DNA of 64,000 nt, from the NCBI GenBank assembly GCA_023374025.1, contig SIJG01000017.1, forward strand, positions 1,565,671 through 1,629,670, in the 5' to 3' direction. Both the position numbers and the translations under genes were made by a program. Shown in pieces: positions 41,481 to 56,021 of this stretch; the first letter of the stretch is position 1, and the number at the start of each line of letters is the position of its first letter. Below the pieces are notes generated by a model, which saw nothing but the letters and a program-made list of their open reading frames with translations, was not told where the DNA came from and made no database searches. Source of the stretch: Heterodera schachtii (Eukaryota > Nematoda > Chromadorea > Rhabditida > Heteroderidae).

Positions 41481-43128
41481 TTAAGCGATGAGTGCCGCCT
41501 TCTCGGCCGGAAAAACGGTGACGTGTCGGGCCGTTTTGGATTGACTTTTGCGCATAGTGACGTAAGTGTAAAGGACGGAGCCCAACACACTGATATTTAT
41601 GGCAACAAAATTGGTCAGATTGAAAACGTAGTCGTCGCTGCTGAACATGCCGATGTAAGTGACGAACATATTCTGCAAAAAAAGGATCGTAAGTTTTGGA
41701 CGAAAACACTCTTTAAACAAAGGTTGCGAATTGTCGTAACCGCTAAAAGCAATTCCAAGGGGGGGGATAGTAAAAGGGGAAAGAAAACGAAAACTGTCAA
41801 TTTTCTTAAACAATTTCAATATTTCTTCCGGCACTTATCCCATTAAAATTAAATTCACAAATCATTTCCTTTTGCCCGTCCTCCTTTTCGCTGTGCCTTC
41901 GCTTCACCACTGACTTTTATCGGCCCAACGCACGCCGTTGTAAGGGCCGAATTGTGAGAAGTGCACAGAACGGTCGAATAATTGAGAAGAATGCCGCCGA
42001 GACAGCAAAGGGCTAAGAAAGACCACACGGAGACGGTCAAATGGCCATTTTCCACGAAGGAGAGAAGCTGAATTCAGCAAAACCCTCAAAATTCACGGCT
42101 CGGAATTGTTCAAATTTTTTTTATTATACCTTTTCAGTGTCTTCCGTATGAATCAAAATGATGGCACTCAACGGAATGAGCATGAACAACGAATTGTAGA
42201 AGAGAAGCCCGGACTTGCCCAACTCTTTGCCGTCCAATTTCTTCTTCGTGTAAACACCTAAAGGCACATTTTCGTAAATTAAAAATCAAATAAGAAGCAT
42301 TTAACTCGTAAAATTCATTTACATTAAATATATCTTCAAAATATAAATTAAATTTTTTGATTTAACAAAAATTTTGCGTTTTATTTTTTGTGTGAATGAT
42401 AATACCATTTGCAGCAGTGGCAATATTATTGACAGAAATAAGCACATAGCCAAAAAGGTCGAAGGACAAATCGAAGCTGAAATTTATTTAATGTAAAGGA
42501 ATAATGAGAAAGTACGAAAGAAAACGCACACAGCAGCAACCGCAGAACCAAAAATCATAAGGAAAACACTGAGTTTGACTCCAAAAGTAGGCACTTCACT
42601 AAAGAAGAAAAAGCTATTTTGAGCAAAATGTAATGGGATAAACCCGAGCATTGTGTATTCGAGGAGCATCGTTAAAAGGATTGAGAAGCGTCTTAAAACT
42701 GTGAACATTGGAAGACTTATTCTTTGAGTGCCGCCAAGACCAGAAATTAAATTTACTAAATCAGAAAAGAAATTTGCAAAATCGCTTCCGTCGGCGCGGT
42801 ACCTGCATATAAAATTGGCAAGGGAAATATTTTCCTCGGTATTGAGCTGTCCAATCGGGGGAAGGAGATCAGCCTTAACTGTCGGAGGAGGAGGAGAACG
42901 ATCACAGTTGTCACCATTTGGCCAAAAGCAACGTAAAGAAAAGATGGGAACCCAAAAAACAAACAAATTTTTAAGAAAAAAAGAATTAAAATCAAAAAAA
43001 GACCTGTAATTTGTAAGAAGGATTTTATTGATAAACATAACAGCTATTGAACTGAGCGCATAAGAAAGTGCCGACAATAATTTAAGAAGAAGAGAATTTG
43101 TGCCGGTTTTGTTTGTGGAATTGACCAT
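41481..43128 (-). CDS. Nucleotide-sugar transporter, SLC35D family (SQV-7-like)
   Basis: ATG 43126-43128 to TAA 41481-41483; first exon 43004-43128, second beginning at 42951. It is a multi-span Golgi/ER carrier of UDP-sugars (UDP-glucuronate or UDP-N-acetylgalactosamine in relatives) that feeds glycosaminoglycan synthesis. Landmarks: VMFINKILLTNYR, FPSFLYVAFGQMVTTVIVL, PRKIFPLPILYA, RISLPMFTVLRRFSILLTML (the family's most conserved block), FDLSFDLFGYVLISVNNIAT, ANGVYTKKKLDGKELGKSGL, LLNYSTVLCTSHNSALTTAC and FVTYIGMFSSDDYVFNLTNF. All match SLC35D order. Intron 1 (42952-43003) has no AG at its 3' end: the phase-correct junction follows TTTTTTGG. Confidence 0.87.
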
Positions 43129-44070
43129 TCTTCAGTGGCTAAATAAAGCAAAGAAAATTAGAAAAAAAAGGAAGAAAAACTACGGAAGTAAACTTTAACC
43201 TTCTCAAATTTAAACTTTTAATATTTTAAATGGCAAAATGTTTAAATGCAATTTTTTGTGTCTGACTTCCATTCGTTAAAATATGCCTCTGAATATTTTG
43301 TGTCTGGCAGCTTTTTTCTAATCAATTTGCTGAATAATGGCGGCCTTTTGCCTTGCGTTTGTTTCTTTCTTCGCCATTTCTCTGCATTTATTTGTGTCTG
43401 AATTGTTTCTACTTCCTTCATAGCAAATTAAAGTTTTTATTCATTCCCTCTTTTTTACCTTCCTTTATACTGTAATTTTGTGCTTTCGAAAAGCAGGGAA
43501 GTTTGATTTTCTGGCAACAGAAGAATATTTAGCGAGTCGACAACTTCATCATTTGAATTTCTATCAAATTGGAAACGATGAACGCACAAACTTAAAACTT
43601 CCTTTGAAATAAATGGTGAAAAATTCCTTATTTTCCCGTTGCATTGAATTTGCATCATCCAATTCCACCTTCCAACACCCAAAGTAAAAGAATAATCAAA
43701 TCCAATCCCTTGCAACTGTCTTGTTGCCTGATGACAGGTCGATTATTATGTAATGTAGACCACAAAAAATCATAGCTTCGTGTTCTACAATACAATGGAA
43801 AATTCTCAGGCTTTTCGTTTTTGCGCTTTCAATTTTTGAGCTTAAACTTTGTGCGGCATTTTTGAATTTGCAGTCTCCAACAATTTTTTGATTGTTTTAA
43901 AAATATGTATTAAATCAACTTGAGTCCTATCTTCTATCTGCGCAATTTCAATCACCATGAACTTCGCAAAAACTTTAAAACAAAAAAGCATTATTTCCAA
44001 TTTTGTGCATTTTGTAATTCGTTCTTTTATTCATTTTAGCTCATTTCTCAAGTATTGAAAAGGATAATTA
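43129..44070. other. Divergent intergenic region (SLC35D / RBM12-like)
   Basis: AT-rich. An 87-codon open frame on - (43455-43715; GIGFDYSFTLGVGRWNWMMQ) has a natural-looking composition but no recognised motif, no long flanking exon and no clear splice partners. I leave it as a possible small gene or lost exon. Confidence 0.35.
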
Positions 44071-47000
44071 ATGTCCGCAATAATAATACGTTTACAAAAT
44101 TTGCCCCTTAGTGCAAAAGCTCATGATATCAGAGACTTCTTTGGGGATTTGAAAATCCCTAAGGGATCAGTCAACATTGTCGGGGGTTCGAATGGCGATG
44201 CCTTCATAGGATTTCAGACTGACGAAGACGCTAGGCTGGCAATGCTGTTGGACGGACGTTTACTGCACCAATCAAAAATTCGGCTGATGCTTTCTTCGAG
44301 AAGAGAAATGGAACAAGTAATTGCTGATGCACAAGCTCTCGCCGGTGCTGCAAAACAGCAAAGTGCACCAAGTGGCGCTGTTCAACATTTGGGGCTGCAA
44401 CAAACGGCCGGAGTGAAATTCGCCGCAGATGATAAGTCAGCGAAAATAGCAGACCAATCTGCCAAGGATGGAGCACAATGGAAATCTCAAAGTGAAGGTC
44501 ATTTTCGGTCTTTGGGTGTGGGGGTTGGGAATGAAGAATTGGAAATTGTCAGGAAAATAAGGAAAACCCTCTCTCGCCGTGCACCGCGAGGCATTCGTTG
44601 AACTGCCAACCACACCCTCCTTTTGTCATTTGGATCTAATCTCGGAGAAAAAAAAACTTGTAAATATTTATCTCGTTAAAGAGTTTGTCAATAAGGTAAT
44701 GGCTTTAAGCCGCTGTAATCGTGCTCTAATAATTTAGGCATCTCATAAAGTGTTGAAAATTAATATGCCTTTTTGCGTACCCACAATTAGAATTAAAATC
44801 GCTCGCACTCGCCGTTTTTGTAGACATAAAACTTGTTAAATCATACCGACGTGTTGGATTTTTATTCCTATGGTATTTTGAATATTCGAACCTTCTGACT
44901 CAATTCCCAATACTGAATTTTTGACATTCCATCAAAATGTCTCATGTCTGCGTCTCCATAAGTGAAGCGCTCCTTCTCCTTACTCACCATTTTTGCAGAC
45001 GAATTAGTATTATTTTTGACACCTTTTCCTATGGTACGAACTTTACCCTTGGATTTTAAATCAATACATTGTTGAATTTAAGTACCTAAGATTTTCCTAG
45101 ATAGAAAAAGTAAATACCAATAATTGGTGATTTGTCCCCCCCCCCCCCCTCCCAGTTGATAAACAACTCATAAAAAAAGATGAAAACATTTCTGGGCTTT
45201 TGGGGTAGATTTCTGATGCGAGATTTAACAAAAAAACATCAATTCCTGTGTCAGTTTCGTGGTCAACGACACGGATAAGCCACGGAAACACATTTTCACA
45301 ATTTCTTAATCAAAAACATGGGGAGGGAGAACAAAACAGAATGTTATACAATCAGCCGGCCACCTATCATTTGGCACATCGTGTCCTTAAGCGCAAATAC
45401 GCTTTTTAAATTTAAACGACATTACTAGTCAAATTCAAATGCTACTCCATCCAAAGCATCGGAGTTAATTTGCTTTCAATGCACGCCTTTCCCCATCTTG
45501 AACATTGTCTTAAATGTATGTAAATTTTAATGTTTGTTAACGCATAAATTTTGACATGCCTTAATGTACTGTAGAATTAAATACCATACACCTCCCATTT
45601 GTTTTTTCTGTTCTTCGCTTTAAGCCTAATTTGTAAGCTACGCGCCAAACGGCATGCTTATTTGAGCATGACAGAATTTTTGTCAATTGTGGTATAATAG
45701 CCAAAGCGAATGGCGTACGCTTACATATGGTTAATTAATGTTCCACAAAAAATGTTAAATGATTAACATGTAATTACTGATTCCACTGAACACACGATCA
45801 GCGTTTTCGTATTCACCGATCACATGACAGCCATTTAAGTTGTCGAACGACAAAATCAAAATTGCAACAGACAAAAAGTTACAAAAATTGAAAGGGTCGA
45901 ATATTTCTGTTCAAATTCAGTTAGGAGTTCGTTCTTTTTTACATTTTCACATTATTTGTCTTCAGTTGCGCTTCCTGTTGTGTCTTCTTCGCCTTCCCAT
46001 TCCACGGCTTTTGCTCCGCAACAAACCACTGCCCCGTCGTATCAACAATTGTTTGGCGGTGACTCGTGGAAGAATCCTCAACCTCAACTGCCACAAAACG
46101 TGCCACCTCAACAATTAGCTGCTTCAGGGCAGGGCTCGCACTCGCAATTGCTGTTCCATGAGCAGGCTGCTCCGCCCATCTCTCAGTCGGCACCCGTCCC
46201 GGTCTTTCCCGGCTCCACTCAGCCGTCTTTTGGCGGAGTCCCTCCGTCGTCGTTGGGCCTTTTACTCGGTTCACCAAGCAAAACACAACAACAATTGCCG
46301 AACATACCGCAACAGCCTCCGGGATTTCCTCCTCCTCTTAACGTCCCTTCGCAGCCTTTGCAAGCGGCTGGTGTTGCCCAACAATCGCAGGTCCTTTTTT
46401 GATCAAAATTCAATTTTTGTTTTTTACATAACCTTACAGAAAAGCAGCAGAAAGATTATGTTTTGAATACAGCTGAAGATATTATTTTTCTCACAAAATT
46501 TTTTTTGAAATTTAAATGATAATTTGGCATAAAGACCGACTGAATTACTAACTGAGTACCGGGCGCCGTTTATTGAAAAATACTGAAATGTATATAAAAA
46601 AATTGTTAAATATTCTCATTGTTAGACATATAATTCGTCCAGCTGACTCCCCACTGAACCGATCCTCATTTTTTATTCGTTGACCAAAGAGAATTAGATA
46701 TGTAATATTACCTTAAAAAGTTTAAAAAAAATCACAAAAATTTGGACTTTACGCCGTTTAGCCTGTGACTTGTTAAATTTTAGCCACGTCCTTCGAATCC
46801 ATCTTATGCCGGTGATGGGTTTTTCAACCAGCAACCTGCGGCAGGCTATCACAACCAACGTTTTCAGAATCCAAATCAGCCAATTCAAGCTTATAACCAG
46901 CAACAAAACAGACCAGCAGGACAAGGTGGGGAAGTGAAAAGTCGATATTTGTTTCATCATAATTCCTTTGCAGCTCCTCATCCTCATCATCAAGCTCAGT

Positions 47001-50000
47001 TTGGCATGCCAAATCAGGGGCCAATTGCAGGACAATTCCGTCCGTCTCGACCGCCATTTGGACGAAGAGGTGGCGCACACGGAGGAGCCGTTCAACAGCA
47101 ATTTGGTGGAGCAACGCATGGAGTTGGAGGCTTTCCTAACGCCTATTCTGAGTCGAAACCGATGGGCGGAGCTCATTATCAGCAACAACAGCACTTCCAA
47201 CCCCGACAAACTCATTATCAGCAACGTTTTGAAGGAGGGATTAATGGACCAAAACGAAGACGGAGCAGGTAATTGCTTTTTTAATTGACTTTTGCAATTT
47301 ACAAAATAACAAATTTCAGGTCACCATCGGGTCCGATGGACCCAAGAAAGCGTTTTTATCAGGGACCATCAGCTCATGGGAATGAATTCAAGCCATCCGC
47401 GCAATTTCCTCCAAATTCTGCCGCTTTTCAATCGGAGCCTTTGGTGAAGGAACGCGTTTGTGTTCAGTTGTCAAATGTGCCATACAAAGCCACATTTTTC
47501 GACGTGAAACAGTAAGTGCATTACATACATGTTACATTATTTCTGCAAAAAATTTAATTAAAGGTATTTGTCAACCACAAATGCTGAATGTGTGAAAGTT
47601 ACCCGCGTCTATCAGCCTGATCGAAATTATTCCGACCGTTGGATTGTTGAGTTTGACAACGAGAGGGACGCCAGATCAGTGATCAGATACCATGGCGAGA
47701 TTAATAACCGAACAATTCGGTGAGTGAAAAAACAGTTTGAAGCTTTTTGGCTTTTCAGACCTTTTTGAACACTTTAAATTTCTTCCCCACGAGTATATCC
47801 ACTTAAAATTTCTAGGACGGAACGAATAACGGCACGGAAAGCGGACGAGCAATACGCGGTCATGGAGCCGGACGATAAGGACAGGGGAGACAAAAGGTCT
47901 TCAGACGATCCTAACAGCAGAAGAGAGCGCGGACGAGGGGAGAGGGCGGACAGAGACAGGCCGAGGGAGAGGGAGCGCGACAGAGGGACCAATCGGAGCA
48001 GATCCCCGCGGGGGCGAAACGGACGAGGACGGTCGAACGACCAAAGCCGATCGGAGAAAGGGGCTGCTATCTCATCAACATCATCATCAACGGCAGCAGC
48101 AACAACGACAGTTTGGGCAAAGGAGGAGCGGACGAAGCCGAGTGATGAGAAGAAAGAGGAGGAGACGGACAGAGACAAACAAGTCAAGGAACAACAGCAG
48201 AGACAACGCCCAGCCCAACAGCAGCAGCAGCAATCGACGGCAACGGACTCGGCCAATCCGATGGGCCCACTGAATTTGGTTTCAAATGCAGCTGTTTTTG
48301 GAGCGTTTTCATTTCCGGATAACCACGCCAATAATGTATGTGCAAATTTGCAACAAAAAAAACATAATTAAAGCAGTGGAAATTGCTTCGTTTAAGGCGA
48401 ACTATCGGCCGAGGCCCGGGGGCGCTACAGCGACGCAAATGGTCACTAAAGCAAATGAAGTAAATTGAGTCCATAAGTGTTACTTTTTGAACAACTTCAA
48501 AATTTCAGCCTAAGCCACTCCGTGCGTTCGAATTTTTCCCTTCTCCGCCCTCCGGTGCCAACACTCATCGTCCGCCAATTCCGCTGAACCATTTGGAGGG
48601 TGGCGGCGGTGTCTCTTCGGTTCGGCAGAATTCACCCCCACCGACCAACCAACAGATGGTCAGCCATATCCCTTCACTGATCAGACCGGCCTCGTCAAAC
48701 AATGGGTTTTGGCCAAGGCCGGCAAACAATGCATTGCCACTCGGAACCAATCGACAGCAGCGTTCGTTTTTCAATTGGATTTTTGAAATGCCTTTTTTAA
48801 AACATTTATTTTTTCACTATTACTATAATAATGCTCCATTTTCCAGTCACTGCTTCGTCTTTTGCCAACTCAGCCCAAGTCCGACCGTCGACTGCTGCCA
48901 AACCGAGCAATGTTCCATTCAATGCTTCGGTTGGGTCGATTGATACCTCCGTTGGGTCAACAGCCCCGGGTTTAGTGATTCAAGAGGACTATTCAATGGA
49001 CGAAGCCGAAAGTGACAATGACGTTGGTTTTGATTTAATTTGGAAACCATTATTTTATTTATATTTATTTGAAAATTTAAAAAAAATTGGCTATGATGAC
49101 ACTTTTTGGTAGCGATTTGTCCGAACTGCTTGTGACTTTTTGTTTGGCAGTTATGCGGACAAAAGGCCGAGTCTGAGCCAAAATCCAATTTTAATTTGAT
49201 GAATATGCCAATTTTTTCGCTTTTTAGGCCCGTCTTCACACCGATTCAGCAAAAACCGACCCAATGTTAAAGACGGCTTTTGCGTCCGGTCATCAGAATG
49301 GAATCCCGGAACAACCACCGCTTGATTTGTTGGAGCCGGACAACGAACCTTTGTCATTGCACCAAGTCAAACTCTCAAATATGGACAGACGTGCTTTCGA
49401 TTCGGCACCAAACAAAGAATTTACTCCCCACGAATTGGAATTGCGTCCCCATTTGTCCTTCTTGGAACGGTACCGAGAGGACCCAAATTCGAACTCATGG
49501 TGAGACATGAAATAAAGAAGGACAATTACATTATTTATTTGTTTATTTCAATTAGCATTCGTTTGGAAAATGTTCCAAAAATGGTTTATGCGGAACAACT
49601 CGCCGAATTTCTCGGTGTCCAATTCGATGCGCCATATGAAAACATTGCGCGGATGCAAAACGGCGTCCTTTACATTAATTTGGTAAGCATTTTCTCCCAT
49701 TTGACAAGATTTTTTCTCTTAAAATAATTAATTTTCTTAGGCGGTTTTTATGGTTGCCGATTTCGGACATTTTTTTATAAAAACTAAAATAAGCATTGTA
49801 AATTTTAAGCCAAACGAAGCAATGGCCACAAAAGCGGCAATACGGAACATGAACATTCTCAACGGACATCAAATTGCCATCACTCAGCTGAAACGGGCGG
49901 AGATGGCCGACGCAATCCGTCAGAATATGATTATCATCCGGGAAATGGTGGGTGAATTGGTTTCCCTTTTTTCCATTTCAATTTTCGAGCCTTTTCAGTA

Positions 50001-50327
50001 CCGCGTTTCCGTCGTTGCGCGTGGCTTCCCTTTGGTCACTCAGCTGAACGAAGTTGTTGCGCTGTTCGAGCGCTTTAATTTGAACAAAGACGGGGCCGAG
50101 AAGTGTACGGTGAAGCCGAGCGACACCGTCTCAACATTTCTTCTCACATTTGCATCTTCGCAGGTGGGCAACTCACAAATGGACGCATTTAACGATCCAA
50201 TTACTACAAAACTTTTAAGGATTGTCGTGACGCAATTCGGTCGATGAACGACACACAAATTGCTGGCGGCGCGCGAATCAAAGTGTTCCAACCGACGGAT
50301 GTTACAAGTCAAAGCAGAAAGGCCTGA
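44071..50327 (+). CDS. RNA-binding protein, RBM12/RBM12B-like (multi-RRM, Pro/Gln-rich)
   Basis: Starts at ATG 44071 with IIIRLQNLPLSAKAHDIRDF, then KIPKGSVNIVGG, DAFIGFQTDEDARLAMLLDG and KIRLMLSSRREMEQ. This is the first RRM of RBM12 proteins, recognisable by 'IRLQGLPxxAxxxDIRxFF' and 'LSSxxEMxxVI'. After a long intron (about 44,576-45,965) come Pro/Gln-rich low-complexity exons, an RRM (VCVQLSNVPYKATFFDVKQY, then WIVEFDNERDARSVI), an Arg/Glu/Asp-rich segment, more Pro-rich sequence, a third RRM (IRLENVPKMVYAEQLAEFLG ... KPNEAMATKAAIRNMNILNG) and a C-terminal RRM (YRVSVVARGFPLVTQLNEVV ... DCRDAIRSMNDTQIAGGARI). TGA is at 50325-50327. The link between the first RRM and the rest is inferred from family architecture and a phase-compatible donor (44576); if wrong, there are two genes. 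RBM12 proteins act in RNA processing. Confidence 0.72.
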
Positions 50328-50681
50328 CAATGAATGTGGGGAAAGAAATGGACAATTCTTCGAAATTCTAGAAATTTTCCTTTTTTTAATTCTTTTCCAT
50401 GATGTTATCCTGAATTTGTCCTTCAATTGTTTTACTCCAATTAGCAGTGAATGTGACCAAATACCCCAAATTATGCTTTTTGATTATTTAATGGTCTTTT
50501 TCGCATATTCAAATTCCAATAATGCATTGATTTGTTTTTTTACCTACTTTGGTCGCTTTGTGACAAAGTTAGCAAAATAAATTAATTGTTTTGAAATATT
50601 CCACACATAATCATAATGATTACTGATTATCTTTTGCTCTTCTAAAAAACATTTATAACGTTTTATGAATGTTAATAGGAA
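50328..50681. other. Intergenic
   Basis: AT-rich 354 bp between two + genes, containing the 3' UTR of the RBM12-like gene. Nothing further seen. Confidence 0.5.
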
Positions 50682-52519
<1,838 letters not shown>

Positions 52520-52628
52520 GACAGACAGCAAACTTTTTTATTTTTGCATAAATCGGGTCACAATAGTCAAAACAAAAAGAATTTATTAAAGGAAAGTAAA
52601 TAAGTTTTGAAAAGATTTCGTACACAAA

Positions 52629-53896
52629 TCAACGTGCTGTAATTGTCGCAACTTTTGCTGAAAGACCCGAGTCAATGTCGCGGACAACGGGCACAATGTG
52701 GTCAATGACGTCGGCAGCGTTCATCGATCGGCCGACAGACTAAAATATTTTTTGGAAATTGTTTTGTAAAAAATAAATTCGACCTCAAAGGTCCGTAGCG
52801 ATGCGTTGCGCACCAAAAGCGAAGCGGCTTCCGCCCCGTCCAGCAAATGCTCGGAGGAATAAATGTCGGCATCTGAGGCTTTCCTTGCCCAAAATGCAAA
52901 AAGTGCCGTCGCGCCGCTGAGAATGTCGCCTTGGCCACCGCAACGGCGCATCGAAGTGTCCGCTTGGAACAAGTCGCGTTTGGGCGGCGGAACCGTTGGA
53001 GATGATGTCAATCTCTCCTAAAGTGCCAATGACAATTGTTATTGAATCCAATCCCCATAGTTTTCTGTGCCACCGACCCTTTCTCATCACAGTCACTTCC
53101 AAATGTTTTGCCAATTGTTCCGCCATTTCGCATTGAATTTTCAATTCGTCCGTGTCCTCTCCCTTCTGCTGATTGGGGAACATTTGGGTATAAAGTCGAA
53201 CAAATTCTTAAAAAATGCGATTTCGTTGCTTTGTTTTTGGGGTGCGTTTTGCCTCTGTGGTTTGGCGTAATGATCACTTTGTCTGTGCACCCTTTGAACA
53301 GTTCCGAACACTCTTTGACGAAGAACAGACCGTCCGCGTCAATGACCAAACAAAGCTTAAAAAGCAAAGAATAATTAGATGGATTTATGGGGGGAATTAC
53401 ATTTTGTTTGCTCCTGACGAAGTTTACGACGTCCGCCAGCAAATTTTGTGTGTGTTTCTGTCGGCCAAGCCCCGGCCCGAACACCAGCGCGTCCAACCGC
53501 TCAATGCTGTGTCTATTCGTGGCAAAATCGGTGCTGGGGTAAACCTATTAGGGAGGAGAGGGCAATTAGCAAACCCAACATTAATTAACTAATGGTCTTG
53601 AAAACCCACGATCAGTTCCGGACTGTAACTTTTGATCACCGGCGCAGCGTCGGAATGAGCGTAAACAAAGGCCAAATCGGCACCGATTTTCATTGGGGTG
53701 ATCGAAGCGAAATAAGGCGCACCTAACGGGGAAATGCCATCAAAATGCATTTATTTCTCTGCCAAATGCCACCCGTGTAGTCGGGCGAACCGCCGATCAC
53801 TCCGATTTTGCCACAGTCGCCCTTGCGAAGGTGTTTGCCGAGGACGGGGAAAAGGCGCCTTAGCAATGCCATTTTGTCAGGGTCAATCGGACTCAT
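52629..53896 (-). CDS. ATP/ADP-dependent NAD(P)H-hydrate dehydratase (NAXD)
   Basis: ATG 53894-53896 to TGA 52629-52631. It repairs hydrated NAD(P)H by ATP-dependent dehydration; ribokinase-like fold. Landmarks: [135 protein letters not shown] (the family's GGxGDxLSG active-site loop) and [10 protein letters not shown]. The intron between TPNHR and EFVRLY (53207-53252) uses a GC donor. Just after EIDIISN the frame must move by one base to reach the GGQGD exon sequence (about 52,990). Either a one-base indel or a 31-nt intron would explain it; family spacing favours the indel. An alternative upstream GTG start exists but ATG is preferred. Confidence 0.87.
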
Positions 53897-54353
53897 AACA
53901 AAAGGAAATAACACTGTTTATCTCTATATGACAGTGATCACTGATCAGCTGACAAATAATTAGGCATTAAGAAAGTAACGTAAGCATAAAACGGGGAAAA
54001 GCGTATGGTTTAAAGGCACCGACGCACAAAAAAGAAAAGAATTTATTGAAAAAAGCTTCGAATGGCACATTATGCATATTTTACAGGATTATGAATGTAT
54101 ATAAATTGAAATCACAAATTAAAATGCAAGAGATTTACATAAAATTTAAGGCAAGAAAAAAAAGAAGGTGAACTCGTTATGATGGGATTTGATGGGGGAG
54201 ATTTGTGTTAATGATTTAGAGATAATGAAGCAAAATGGACAGGAAGTTCTGCTGAACTCGTCAGGCTTTAAATGGCAGAATTTTTCAATTTCCTTCCAAT
54301 TCATTACTTTTTTTTGGTGTTTTTTCGCTTTTTGTTCCTTCCGTCCGTCCGTC
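53897..54353. other. Intergenic
   Basis: AT-rich 457 bp, upstream of NAXD and downstream of the small LRR gene. No coding signal. Confidence 0.5.
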
Positions 54354-55563
54354 TCATTTCTTCTTCTTCAGTTTGATGTTTGAGATGCGTTCGCCCACGT
54401 CGTTGAAGAAATTGCCCACGTCGTCCACCACTTTGTCCAATCCGTGCTTCTTGGCCAGTCGGCTCACCTTCTCTTTGACCATCTCCCACAAGTGTTTGAC
54501 GTACTCGCGCAATTCGCGACTGCGTCGGTTCGCCACGCATTCGAAGTCGCAATCCTTCGAAATTCAAATGAATCCATTCTCTTTTTTATGGCGGGGGCAA
54601 AACGCCCGGGGGATTTGACAATTCAAAATTCAAATGGGAAGGACAACCACCTGTTGAGTTTAGGCCAGAAATGGTTCTTTTGCAGCCAAATTCGTCCAAT
54701 TTTTACCTCATTTGGCTGTGTGTCCGTCGGCAGTTTGGCCCGGTCGGCCTCCAATTGTTCGGGAGTCTTTCCGCAATCGCTCATCACCATCAGTGTACGG
54801 TAATGGTCGAGCGTGGAACAGTCGAAATGTTCATTCCCTTCGACGTCAACGGCCTTAAACCAAAAATTGCCGAGTTCTGATGGAATATTACCAATTAAAA
54901 TTGAAACTGTCATCAAATTTAATAATAAAATAAAATTTAAAGGGACGGACCTTCAGGTCGGGCAGCTTCTCGAGCAGTACTTCTTCGCTGGGCAGCACAT
55001 CGATGTTATTGCGGGTGAGCGCGAGCACAGTGAAACCGCGGAGACGCGACGGGGGCAATTGGACAAAGTGCCGATCGGGACGATTGTGACAATGGATGGC
55101 CTAATAAGGGAGAAGGGAATTTGGAAAGGGAAAGCCAAAACAGGGAAATGAACGGATGGATGGTAATTAATTGACATAATTAAGGTGAGAGTGCAATTGA
55201 TTATTAATTAATTAATTAATAGAAAAAGGTAATTAATTAAGTAATTGATTTTTAATCGATTAATATTTGATAAAAAGAGTAATTATTTGGTGATAACTGT
55301 TAATTAATTGACATAAAAAAGATTGAGTTTGTATTTGACAATCAATTAAGAAAAAGGGTAATTATGTAACTAATTAATAACTAATTATAATTAATTAATT
55401 AATTAATTACCTCGTCATCAGTGTCACATTCGCACCCGTCCAAACAACTGAAAGTGTAGCCTGAAAGTATGTTAATTAATTCACCAAAATTCTCCCATTT
55501 TTTACCTTCGAATCCCTTTGCCAAAACGAGCAAAAGAAAAGCAGGGAAAAAATAGCAGAACAT
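54354..55563 (-). CDS. Small secreted LRRNT/LRR protein
   Basis: First exon from ATG 55563: MFCYFFPAFLLLVLAKGFEG is a good signal peptide. The next exon gives YTFSCLDGCECDTDDE, which with AIHCHNRPDRHFVQLP forms an LRRNT cysteine cap (CxxxCxC...C). One LRR follows (GFTVLALTRNNIDVLPSEEV, then LLEKLPDLK). Downstream are a segment with EHFDCSTLDHYRTLMVMSDC, an acidic linker, and an amphipathic C-terminus DDVGNFFNDVGERISNIKLK ending in lysines; stop 54354-54356. About 200 residues. Exon 3 ends in phase 0, but exon 4 (from about 54,887) is open only in another frame. One extra T in the TTTTT run near 54,875 would restore it. Function unknown; it may be a surface or secreted ligand-binding protein. 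Confidence 0.6.
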
Positions 55564-56021
55564 AAGTGGGAATTAATGGTGCCAAAATATTTAATGAGAT
55601 ATTTTAAACCCAAAAAAGAATAATGACTAAAATAAAATTAAACAAAATTAGAAAAAGGGAGCAATGACAAGGGAAAGAGACGAATAGACAAATGTTGATG
55701 GATGAAGAAGAAATGGGGCGGGGGGGGGGGGGGGGGAGGGAGTGGCACAGTGTTTGGAAATGGGACAAAGTCAAACAAATATTTATTGATGGGATTTTCG
55801 GTTGGTGGAAAAGCGACTGACTAAACCAATGAAAAAGGGTGAAAATAAAAGGATGGACGAGATGAGTCATCGCAAATTCATTTATTCATTTCATTGGTGG
55901 AAAATATGTGAAAAATTTGTTCGTTTTTCGTATAATTATGGAAATCGCGAGACGGTGAGAAAAAAAAGAAAAGTAAGAGAAAATTGGAGAGAAATTTAAA
56001 TAAAAAATTTAATATTTTTGA
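55564..56021. other. Intergenic
   Basis: 458 bp with a 14-base G run (about 55,721-55,735) and A-rich sequence; no gene seen. Confidence 0.5.
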
